Under the pieces are notes generated by a model, which was not told where the DNA came from, searched no databases, and saw nothing but the letters and a program-made list of their open reading frames with translations. A stretch of 64,000 bases of DNA from an uncultured Clostridium sp. (GTDB lineage Bacteria; Bacillota; Clostridia; Lachnospirales; Lachnospiraceae), in the NCBI GenBank assembly GCA_945915475.1, contig CAMEFI010000009.1, positions 1 through 64,000 on the forward strand, given 5' to 3'. Both the position numbers and the translations under genes were made by a program. Shown here in pieces: positions 24,710-31,577 of the stretch (positions are counted from its first letter, which is position 1; each line of letters begins with the position of its first letter).

Positions 24710-25024
24710 ATGGGATCTATGAATTTGAAGGTAACTCCTGATCAATTAAAGAGCAAGTCGCAGGAGATTCAGAAAGAGATTTCTGCTATTGAAGCAGACT
24801 TTCAAAAAATAGATGATTATGTGACTGGCACAAAGAAGTATTGGGAGGGAGAAGCAAGTAATACCCATATTAAAAGTTATAATAAAATGAAGGATGATTT
24901 TAAGACGATTGTGAAACGTTTGAAAGAACATCCAAAGGACTTAGAGCAGATGGCAGGGGTATATGAGTCTGCAGAAAGTACTATTCAGTCAATTGCAACA
25001 GCATTACCGACGGATATACTTTGA
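24710..25024 (+). CDS. WXG100-family secreted protein 2
   Basis: 104 residues. The turn is KYWEGEASNTHI with W45-E-G47 and the tail is GVYESAESTI. The N-terminus (LKVTPDQLKSKSQE) is nearly the same as that of the fifth copy at 25793 (LKVTPSQLKSKASE), so these two are close paralogues. It starts behind GGAGG, 10 bases after the previous stop, and is expected to be exported as a dimer by the EssC-type motor. Confidence 0.92.
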   Translation: MGSMNLKVTPDQLKSKSQEIQKEISAIEADFQKIDDYVTGTKKYWEGEASNTHIKSYNKMKDDFKTIVKRLKEHPKDLEQMAGVYESAESTIQSIATALPTDIL

Positions 25025-25040
25025 TTGAGGGAGGTTTATT

Positions 25041-25361
25041 ATGGCGAGTGAACAGACAATATTGTTTAATTATAACAAAGCAGTTGGACAGGCAGATGAT
25101 TTGTTAGATATCGCGAAAGAGATTCGAAGCGTAGCGAATAACAAGATGGAATCAAGCATTCAGACAATCGATAAGAACTGGGATGGTGAAAGTTCTAAAA
25201 AGTTTATAAAAAAGAGTGTAAAGCTGAAAGAAAAAGTGACAGATTCTGCGGATGATATTGAGGCAATTGCACAGGCAATTAAGAAGATGGCAAAAGAGAT
25301 ATATGATGCAGAGATGAAAGCTGTCCAGATTGCAAAAGAGAGAGCCGCAAAGCTTTCATAA
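25041..25361 (+). CDS. WXG100-family secreted protein 3
   Basis: 106 residues. The turn is NWDGESSKKF (W47-D-G49). The C-terminal helix ends in MAKEIYDAEMKAV, where the tyrosine and glutamate are one residue closer (Y-x-x-E) than in the other copies. It is more diverged than its neighbours and lacks the LKVTP-type start. A GGGAGG site precedes the ATG. Confidence 0.9.
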   Translation: MASEQTILFNYNKAVGQADDLLDIAKEIRSVANNKMESSIQTIDKNWDGESSKKFIKKSVKLKEKVTDSADDIEAIAQAIKKMAKEIYDAEMKAVQIAKERAAKLS

Positions 25362-25434
25362 TACTGTATAAGAATATAATATCTGCAGGGCAGATGTATA
25401 TGATAAATTTTTTAATTATAAGGAGGAAACAATA

Positions 25435-25743
25435 ATGGCAAGTTCAACAATTAAGTTATCACAGAGTGCACTTACTAAGAAAAAGAATGAATTAGAGGAG
25501 TTAAACTCTAAGTTAAAGAGTCAGATTAAAGATATGGACTCTACAGAGAAGTCTTTAATGGGTATGTGGGAAGGTGATGCAGCAAAGGCATTTGATCAGG
25601 CATATACAAAGGATGGACAATCTTTTGAAAAGTTTACAGATTTGGTTACAAAATATGCCGGAGCGTTAGAGACAATTATTAAGATGTATCAGGATGCAGA
25701 GAAGAAGAATATGGAAACAGCTAAGAAACGTTCTTACAAATAA
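25435..25743 (+). CDS. WXG100-family secreted protein 4
   Basis: 102 residues, with turn MWEGDAAKAFDQAY (W45-E-G47) and tail KMYQDAEKKN. It is closest to the first copy at 24394 (same WEGD turn and spacing). The 73 bases before it contain an A+T-rich stretch with a TATAAT-like element and a GGAGG site, so it may also be transcribed separately. Confidence 0.92.
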   Translation: MASSTIKLSQSALTKKKNELEELNSKLKSQIKDMDSTEKSLMGMWEGDAAKAFDQAYTKDGQSFEKFTDLVTKYAGALETIIKMYQDAEKKNMETAKKRSYK

Positions 25744-25792
25744 GAAAAGATAGGAATGCAAATATTAAGAGTATAGAAAGGAAGTATATATT

Positions 25793-26113
25793 ATGGCAAT
25801 GGCAGAATTAAAGGTAACTCCTTCACAGTTAAAGAGCAAGGCAAGTGAGTTTAAGGGAAAAGCAAATAAGGTTCGTACAACAACAAATAAGATGTTATCA
25901 GAGATTAAATCAATCAATGGATCTACATGGTCTGGTGAGGCTGCAGAGGCATATAAGAAGCAGTTTGCTAAGTTAGAGAATGATATGAACGATATGTTTA
26001 AGATGATTACAGAGTATTCTAACGACTTAGAGGACATCGCAAGTGAATACCAGAAGACAGAGCAGGCTAATGAGCAGATTGCTCAGGCACTGGCAACAGA
26101 TGTTATCAAATAA
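25793..26113 (+). CDS. WXG100-family secreted protein 5
   Basis: 106 residues, turn STWSGEAAEAYKKQF (W46-S-G48), tail SEYQKTEQAN. It is a paralogue of the copy at 24710. It is the last gene of the cluster and is followed by a terminator-like hairpin at 26128. Confidence 0.92.
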   Translation: MAMAELKVTPSQLKSKASEFKGKANKVRTTTNKMLSEIKSINGSTWSGEAAEAYKKQFAKLENDMNDMFKMITEYSNDLEDIASEYQKTEQANEQIAQALATDVIK

Positions 26114-26127
26114 TTTACATAATTACA

Positions 26128-26163
26128 AAAAGTACAAGGGCAAATCATGCTCTTGTACTTTTG
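26128..26163 (+). terminator. Terminator-like hairpin after the WXG100 cluster
   Basis: AAAAGTACAAG (26128-26138) pairs with CTTGTACTTTT (26152-26162), an 11-bp stem with a 13-base loop. The T-run is short and inside the stem, so termination may be partial. Confidence 0.7.
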
Positions 26164-26171
26164 TGCAATAA

Positions 26172-26216
26172 GCCGTCATGTAGAAATTGTGCTTGTACCA
26201 ATTACTATATGACGGC
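26172..26216. other. Inverted repeat upstream of the pseudoprotease gene
   Basis: GCCGTCAT (26172-26179) pairs with ATGACGGC (26209-26216), with an inner AATTG/CAATT pair. There is no T-run. It lies in the leader of the gene at 26307 and could be an RNA hairpin or an operator. Confidence 0.45.
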
Positions 26217-26306
26217 CAATGTTCATGGAGCCGGTAGGCAAGATGACATTCATTGCATGACGAGTAGGTGTCAGCCTGCTCAATTGTTTATACACTAGGA
26301 GTTGGC

Positions 26307-27779
26307 ATGAAGATTAATAAGATAATATGTGCAAGAATAAGGATAATGATTGTGGCAGTTTGTCTATTTGTGGCTGCTATGTCAAGCTTGACGGTGGAGG
26401 CTGCACAGACAGTTGCAACAGAATTACCACAAAAAGTGGCGGATAAACAGAATGCAGCGGTTAAATTAATTGTATATGCAGTAACCTCTGACCAGAAGAG
26501 ATATAATGTGAGACAGGGAACGGGTACGTTAGTTGGAACAAGGGGAAATTCCGGAGAGACTTCGGAGATTGTATTGACAAATGACAAATTAATCCGTGTG
26601 GAAGATACGGAGTTGAATAATATACGTTTGAAGAATGGATTAGCAGCAGAAACAGAATTTGAGATACGAGTAGATGTGATGTTGCACACAGGAACAATGA
26701 TCCAGGCGGAAGAGAAATATTCTGGCAATGGGTTTGTTGTATTGGAATTTACAACAGATGTGCAGGATGTGGAAAGTATAAGTTTGGGAAATAGCTCAGA
26801 AGTAATTCTAAATGATCGTTTATATATGCCAGGTTATTGTGAAAATAAGAATATCCTTGGTCAGGAAGAGATTAGTAATCCACAAATGCAGTGTGGAACA
26901 GGAATTGTGTCATCTGCTGCAGAAGAAAGTATTGTAACGGATTATGAGCCGCAGGAAAGCAATGTGGGTATGCCGGTGTTGAATGCAGATGGATATATGA
27001 TTGGTATGTTTGTGGAAGGAGATACCGGTCTTTCCATTAAGCCAATTGACAGTATAAAAAAAGAATTAGATGTTTTAGGTGTGTCTTATTTAGGAGTAGA
27101 TACGAATAATCACTATAATGAAGCTACTCAGGATATTCAACAGGAGTTGAATACATTGTTATATGAGTGTCAGGAAGAGGTGATGAAAGAAGGCGTCTAT
27201 ACAAAGAAAAGTGTCAAGAAACTGAAAGAGGCTATCAATACAGCAATGGAAGTAACAGGTAATAGTGATTCAACATATGATCAGTATCAAAGTGCAATTG
27301 AGGGATTACAGAAATATAGATCGAAATTAAAAAAGGCAGATTATCCAATTCGGACATTACAAGTTGCTTTGGCGCTAGCCATTGCCTTATTCCTTGGATT
27401 AGGATTCCGTGCAAAGCATGTTATTAACCAGTTAGAGGAAGAGAATAAATATAATGTTGGGAGTGCAATGGCGAATAATGATGTCGTATATGCAAAGTTA
27501 CTTCGATTGGATACTATGCAGGAGATTCCTATAACAAAAGTTATTTTTCGGCTTGGAAAGAATCCGGAAGATGTTGACTATGTGATAGATGGGGATACAT
27601 CCATTAGCAGACATCATGCAGATATTATGAGAAAGGGAAAAGATTTTTATATTATGGATAATAATTCAACCAATCATACCTTTGTAAATGGTAAACAGAT
27701 TATTTCCGGACAATATGTTGCCATCCGGGGAGGTGATCGGATTCGATTATCAGATGTGGATTTTCAGTTTGAAGTATAA
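26307..27779 (+). CDS. Trypsin-like pseudoprotease with FIVAR-like segment, membrane helix and FHA domain
   Basis: 490 residues with the same plan as the protease at 615: signal peptide (about 1-32), trypsin fold, FIVAR-like helices (about 278-330), one membrane helix (about 345-365) and a C-terminal FHA domain (about 400-490; SISRHH and STNHTFVNG kept). All three catalytic positions are changed by alignment: the His site reads LTNDKLI (Lys94), the Asp site NGFVVL (Gly142), and the GNSGG serine site ESNVG (Asn219). The FHA domain looks functional. I start at ATG 26307 behind AGGAG; the in-frame GTG at 26268 lacks a site and would spoil the signal peptide. It probably binds instead of cleaving, perhaps regulating the active paralogue (inference). 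Confidence 0.82.
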   Translation: MKINKIICARIRIMIVAVCLFVAAMSSLTVEAAQTVATELPQKVADKQNAAVKLIVYAVTSDQKRYNVRQGTGTLVGTRGNSGETSEIVLTNDKLIRVEDTELNNIRLKNGLAAETEFEIRVDVMLHTGTMIQAEEKYSGNGFVVLEFTTDVQDVESISLGNSSEVILNDRLYMPGYCENKNILGQEEISNPQMQCGTGIVSSAAEESIVTDYEPQESNVGMPVLNADGYMIGMFVEGDTGLSIKPIDSIKKELDVLGVSYLGVDTNNHYNEATQDIQQELNTLLYECQEEVMKEGVYTKKSVKKLKEAINTAMEVTGNSDSTYDQYQSAIEGLQKYRSKLKKADYPIRTLQVALALAIALFLGLGFRAKHVINQLEEENKYNVGSAMANNDVVYAKLLRLDTMQEIPITKVIFRLGKNPEDVDYVIDGDTSISRHHADIMRKGKDFYIMDNNSTNHTFVNGKQIISGQYVAIRGGDRIRLSDVDFQFEV

Positions 27780-27857
27780 GTGATGAATTATCATATGGAA
27801 AAGGGCATGCTTTATATAATAGTTAGTGGAATGAGATGTTTTTAAGAAGGAGACACA

Positions 27858-28289
27858 ATGTTTTTAGATAAGAAGAAAATAAAAGAGGGTAAATTTGAGT
27901 TTGTAATGATATCTTTTGGGGTATTTATAGGAATTATACTATTAGCACAGGTTGTAGCTATGTTTACAGATACCACAAAAGTTACTGCTGTGGTAATAGA
28001 TGAATATTATGGAGGAAGTTCTGCTAATCATACGCCACGTGGTTCAAAGATTGATATAGAATGGGAGGATGAAGATGGAGAAATACATACAGAAGGAAAT
28101 TTAGCGAACAAAGACGGATTGTCTGTAGGGGATGAGATACAGATTACTGTCGATGCTGATACCCAGTCACAGAGAATTTTGGATTACAAGGGAATTATTG
28201 TATTGACATTAGTTGGTCTTGGATTTATTCTCTTTTTTGGTTGGGGTTTGGTTTGTACATTTGGAAAAGATAAGGAAGAAGGGGAGTGA
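27858..28289 (+). CDS. DUF3592-like two-helix membrane protein of effector module B
   Basis: 143 residues: a membrane helix (about 14-37), an extracytoplasmic beta-rich loop (about 40-108; VIDEYYGGSSANHTPRGSK, SVGDEIQITVDADT) and a second helix (about 112-134). This is the layout of DUF3592-type proteins. It lies 4 bases upstream of the candidate effector gene at 28294 and could be its immunity partner (inference). A GAAGGAG site precedes the ATG; a TATAAT-like box lies in the upstream 78 bases. Confidence 0.6.
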   Translation: MFLDKKKIKEGKFEFVMISFGVFIGIILLAQVVAMFTDTTKVTAVVIDEYYGGSSANHTPRGSKIDIEWEDEDGEIHTEGNLANKDGLSVGDEIQITVDADTQSQRILDYKGIIVLTLVGLGFILFFGWGLVCTFGKDKEEGE

Positions 28290-28293
28290 GGGA

Positions 28294-29259
28294 ATGAGTA
28301 GTTTTTCAGTGTCATGGGAAGCTCTTTTCAATGAGGGAGATGTGCTTATAAGTGTTAGTAGAAAGTTGGGTGTACAGGAAGATCGATTGGAAAAAGTCAA
28401 ATCTAATTTGTCTGGAATTGATGGTTTTACAAAGGTGAACAAGCTAATAGATACTGTATGCAATGATTTAGAAGATTGCAGGAAGAATATTAAACTGTTA
28501 GGAAAAAATACGAGAAAAATTGCTCTGGCATATAAACTTACAGAATATAGTATTAGTGGGGAAACGGGACTTGAATGGTCAGATTTGTGGAATTTTGTCT
28601 CTAGTGCAGGAGTTGCCGGACAATATGGTGCTATGGTGGGAAATATGTTTTCGGGAGATTATGGAAGTGCAATAGGAAATGGTCTGTTGGCTTTTGGTGG
28701 TTTGGCTGAAAATGCGTTTGAAGATAATCCAAAGAAATGGTACGAGGTGTTGTTTGGCACATATGAAGATGGAATGGTTGCTAACATAAGTAAAAATGGA
28801 GCGAAAACAATATGGGGAGAGGCTTGCGACGGATATAAATTTTCAAAGAGTAATACGGTTGGAAAAAATCTGAATGTGGGGGCACAATGGGCAGCCGCCG
28901 CTATTGGAAATGGATTTGAGAATTATGAAGAGTTTGGAACAGTGAAGAATACTAGATTCTGGGGAGAGACAGCAGTCGAGACAGGTGTTGATGTGGCGAT
29001 GGGAATAGGAGCAACAATGGCAGTAGCTGCAGGCGCAGCAGCTGCAGGTATAGCAGCCCCGGCAGTTGCAGTAGCTGCAGTAGGCGGTGGCCTTGTATGG
29101 GGAGTAAATAAAGCGGTCGAGCACTTTACCGGAAAAGATGTGGGGGAATGGGCGGCAGATGCAGTATGTGATGGCGCTGAATGGGTTAAGGATAAGGCAG
29201 GAAATGCCATAACAAGTACTAAAAATTCTGTATGTGCATGGGTTGCGGCAATTAGCTAA
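28294..29259 (+). CDS. Candidate type VII effector with F-x-VSW N-terminal module and Gly/Ala-rich hydrophobic C-terminus
   Basis: 321 residues. The N-terminal 90 residues (FSVSWEALFNEGDVLISVS, later LAYKLTEYSI) match the start of the protease effector at 30386 and carry the Y-x-x-x-E signature. A Gly/Ala-rich middle (about 100-140) and a strongly hydrophobic stretch near 245-275 (TMAVAAGAAAAGIAAPAVAV) suggest membrane insertion. The end is helical and amphipathic (DVGEWAADAVCDGAEWVKDK). No catalytic motif is seen. The ATG at 28294 is preceded by GGGGAGTGAGGG; an upstream in-frame start at 28213 would overlap the previous gene. It is flanked by DUF3592-like and DUF4176 genes. A membrane-acting toxin is possible but unproven. 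Confidence 0.68.
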   Translation: MSSFSVSWEALFNEGDVLISVSRKLGVQEDRLEKVKSNLSGIDGFTKVNKLIDTVCNDLEDCRKNIKLLGKNTRKIALAYKLTEYSISGETGLEWSDLWNFVSSAGVAGQYGAMVGNMFSGDYGSAIGNGLLAFGGLAENAFEDNPKKWYEVLFGTYEDGMVANISKNGAKTIWGEACDGYKFSKSNTVGKNLNVGAQWAAAAIGNGFENYEEFGTVKNTRFWGETAVETGVDVAMGIGATMAVAAGAAAAGIAAPAVAVAAVGGGLVWGVNKAVEHFTGKDVGEWAADAVCDGAEWVKDKAGNAITSTKNSVCAWVAAIS

Positions 29260-29273
29260 AAGGAGGTAGTATT

Positions 29274-29573
29274 ATGACAATTAAAGAGTTATTACCAATT
29301 GGATCAATTGTTTGGTTAAAGGGAGCTAAGAAACCATTAATGATATTTGGTGTTCGTCAACAAAATATGGATAATAATGTAGAGTATGATTACATAGGTG
29401 TTTTGTACCCTGAGGGCAATATGGGAGTGAATTCACAGTTTATGTTTAATCACGGGGATATTGAAAAAGTTGTATTTCGTGGTTATGAAGATGAATCGAG
29501 AATAGAATTCCTTAATAAATTAGATGCATATTATACTATGTTGGAGAATGCTAATTCAGATAACAAACAGTAG
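29274..29573 (+). CDS. DUF4176-family protein, second copy
   Basis: 99 residues starting with LLPIGSIVWLKGAKKPLMIFGVRQ and containing VEYDYIGVLYPEG, clearly paralogous to the protein at 22614. It follows the effector gene by 14 bases with an AAGGAGG site. The recurring pairing of DUF4176 with candidate effectors suggests a shared export or chaperone task. Confidence 0.82.
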   Translation: MTIKELLPIGSIVWLKGAKKPLMIFGVRQQNMDNNVEYDYIGVLYPEGNMGVNSQFMFNHGDIEKVVFRGYEDESRIEFLNKLDAYYTMLENANSDNKQ

Positions 29574-29633
29574 GAACAATATAGACAATGCTAATAAGTT
29601 TATAGATGTTGTTGTTTGTCAAAGGAGAAACAA

Positions 29634-30080
29634 ATGAGTATTGCAGGATATATTGTGCTTGGTATTGTTATACTATTTGTACTACTATTTTATATTTTGA
29701 TTTTGTTGGCATATCTTGGTAGTTCCAAAGGATATCGGGAAGCAAAAAGAACAGATGCAACGATACTGGAAGATCTAGGTGATATGAAATTATCGACAGG
29801 AAGTTATGTGATAGGGCGCCCGCGTTTTCGGACTTTCCATAAATATAAAGTATCCTATTATGTGAATGGTGAAGAACAAGTTGAGGAAGCAGAACTTAGA
29901 AATAGAGAGCTGAAAGTAGGAGAGACAGTAGAAGTTCGATACGACATTTCAAAAAAGGGGAAAATTAAACTGGAATCAGAAGCCTTTTTGTGTTGGACAA
30001 GAGAAATGGCCATTGGCTATACGCTTGGGCTGATTCTGGGTATTACATTAAGTGTTTTGAAATTAAATGATTTGATATAG
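29634..30080 (+). CDS. DUF3592-like membrane protein
   Basis: 148 residues: a membrane helix (about 4-27), a beta-rich loop (about 35-115; HKYKVSYYVNGEEQVEEAEL, LKVGETVEVRYDISKKG), and a second helix (about 122-143). It has the same plan as the protein at 27858. I use ATG 29634 behind AAAGGAG; the longer form from TTG 29616 includes the ribosome site. It closes effector module B and may be an immunity protein. Confidence 0.62.
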   Translation: MSIAGYIVLGIVILFVLLFYILILLAYLGSSKGYREAKRTDATILEDLGDMKLSTGSYVIGRPRFRTFHKYKVSYYVNGEEQVEEAELRNRELKVGETVEVRYDISKKGKIKLESEAFLCWTREMAIGYTLGLILGITLSVLKLNDLI

Positions 30081-30270
30081 GTGTCAAAAGTCCAAAAAGC
30101 TTTCTGCTTGCAGAAAAAGCTTTTTGACTTTATGACACGCAAAAACATGAGGAAGTAGCAATTTACGTAGTAAATTAGCGGATTCCGAATGTTTTAAGAA
30201 TTGCGAAAGTTGCAACACAACGAAGCAATTCGTTATATCAGTGAGTGGCAAAATTACTTTTGACACTCAC
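30081..30270. repeat. Structured intergenic element with GTGTCAAAAGT terminal inverted repeats
   Basis: GTGTCAAAAGT (30081-30091) is matched by ACTTTTGACAC (30256-30266). Inside are further dyads: a long hairpin at 30081-30138 (GTGTCA and TGACAC ends, AAAAAGC/GCTTTTT core), AATTTAC/GTAAATT at 30160-30176, GAATTGC/GCAATTC at about 30198-30230, and GTGAGTG/CACTCAC at 30241-30270 enclosing CAAAA/TTTTG. No ORF with a ribosome site is present. The first hairpin could end the preceding operon. The organisation suggests a MITE- or REP-like element or a structured RNA. Its copy number elsewhere is unknown. Confidence 0.6.
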
Positions 30271-30298
30271 ATCATGATTTTATTTAATAGTTTATGTG

Positions 30299-30361
30299 AA
30301 AGAAACCAATAACAGTATAAACATATGGTATATGTACATACGCATTGTTGGTTTCTTTTTA
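30299..30361 (+). terminator. Terminator or attenuator before the cysteine protease effector gene
   Basis: AAAGAAACCAA (30299-30309) pairs with TTGGTTTCTTT (30348-30358), followed by TTT. The loop is long (38 bases) with its own small ATATG/CATAT dyad. The T-run favours termination, but its place just 25 bases before a start codon also allows attenuation. Confidence 0.65.
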
Positions 30362-30385
30362 TTCAAGGGAAAAAGGGGGTATGTT

Positions 30386-31558
30386 ATGGCAGAATTTGAA
30401 GTGTCATGGAAGAAGATCATGGAAGAGGGGGATTCCTTTCAGAGGATGTCGGAGAGATTAGGCAGTTATTGTGAAACAATCCGTAAATTGAAGAGGGAAT
30501 TGCCAAATGAACTGGGGGAAAAAGATAATTCCATAGAACCTGTATTGGATCAGATTGAGGAACAATTAGAAGAAGAGAAAAAAGGGTGTCTGGAATTATA
30601 TGAAAAGTTACAGTCAATAGCGGAGGAATATAAAAACGCAGAATTGATAGCAAAGCAAAAGCAACACAGGAAAGAATTGTCGGATCAGTCGAAAGTATCG
30701 GAGGGGAAAGAAACAGAACAAGGCATAATTGATTGGAGTAAAGGCTGGGATAACATAAAAGAACTGGCGAAAGCATTAGGACTTACTGCGTTTGAGACTG
30801 CTGCCTTTTTGAGAGATTTGGGAAAACTGATTGGTGCAGCGGGAATGGAAGGAATGAAGCAATCGGATACGGATTGGAAAGCATGGTTTATGAAATACGT
30901 GCCGGAAAATGTGTCGGATTACACGATGTTAGGATTGTTGTCATTTTTATCGATACTAGGTATATCAGAGAAAAAAGCAAAGAAACATAAGAACGCTAAT
31001 GAGGAGGAGTGGGCGGTTAATCAGAATGAATATAAAAAAGGGGATTATATAGAGTATCAGGATAAGATGAGTACAATGCAATATGGCAACTGTCCGGCAA
31101 GAACAAATGCATGTGAGGTGATAGCGGCATATAACGCATTGCAATCTTTAACAGGTGGCAATGGGACGGAGGATTTCCCGGATTTATTATATCATTTTGA
31201 AAGAGATGGTATAACGGCATATGGAGAATTGGGCACATCGCCCCAGGCGATTCATTCTTATTTTACTGAGAATGGATATGCTACAAAAATGATTGCCGGA
31301 AAACAGATTAGTTCAGAATTTGTTCAGGAAATATCGGATCAATATACAACATATATTATGACGGCGTATAATGACCAGTCAAATCTAGAGAGTCAGATTC
31401 ATACGGTAAGCATAACAAGGGAACGTACCGTGGGTGGGGATAAGTATGTCATGCATAATGATTATGCAGGAGCTAAGACTTATGATTCTTTGGAGGATGC
31501 GGTGTTTGAATATAATACCGGAAACGGAGAGCCAATCAGTCTGATTGGGATAAAATAG
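30386..31558 (+). CDS. Candidate type VII effector with papain/C39-like cysteine peptidase domain
   Basis: 390 residues. The N-terminal module (FEVSWKKIMEEGDSFQRMSERLG, then EEYKNAELIA) is shared with the protein at 28294. A linker with a weakly hydrophobic segment (about 178-192) follows. The C-terminal 180 residues look like a C39/papain-like peptidase: Q232 and C236 in MQYGNCPARTNACE, H339 in SQIHTVSIT and N358/D359 in VMHNDYAG. This toxin type is known in polymorphic toxin systems. I use ATG 30386 because AAAAAGGGGG precedes it; the longer form from GTG 30296 crosses the terminator hairpin. The next gene encodes a lipoprotein, a possible protective partner. Protease activity is predicted from motif order only. 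Confidence 0.72.
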   Translation: MAEFEVSWKKIMEEGDSFQRMSERLGSYCETIRKLKRELPNELGEKDNSIEPVLDQIEEQLEEEKKGCLELYEKLQSIAEEYKNAELIAKQKQHRKELSDQSKVSEGKETEQGIIDWSKGWDNIKELAKALGLTAFETAAFLRDLGKLIGAAGMEGMKQSDTDWKAWFMKYVPENVSDYTMLGLLSFLSILGISEKKAKKHKNANEEEWAVNQNEYKKGDYIEYQDKMSTMQYGNCPARTNACEVIAAYNALQSLTGGNGTEDFPDLLYHFERDGITAYGELGTSPQAIHSYFTENGYATKMIAGKQISSEFVQEISDQYTTYIMTAYNDQSNLESQIHTVSITRERTVGGDKYVMHNDYAGAKTYDSLEDAVFEYNTGNGEPISLIGIK

Positions 31559-31577
31559 ATACAGAGGAATTATATAT

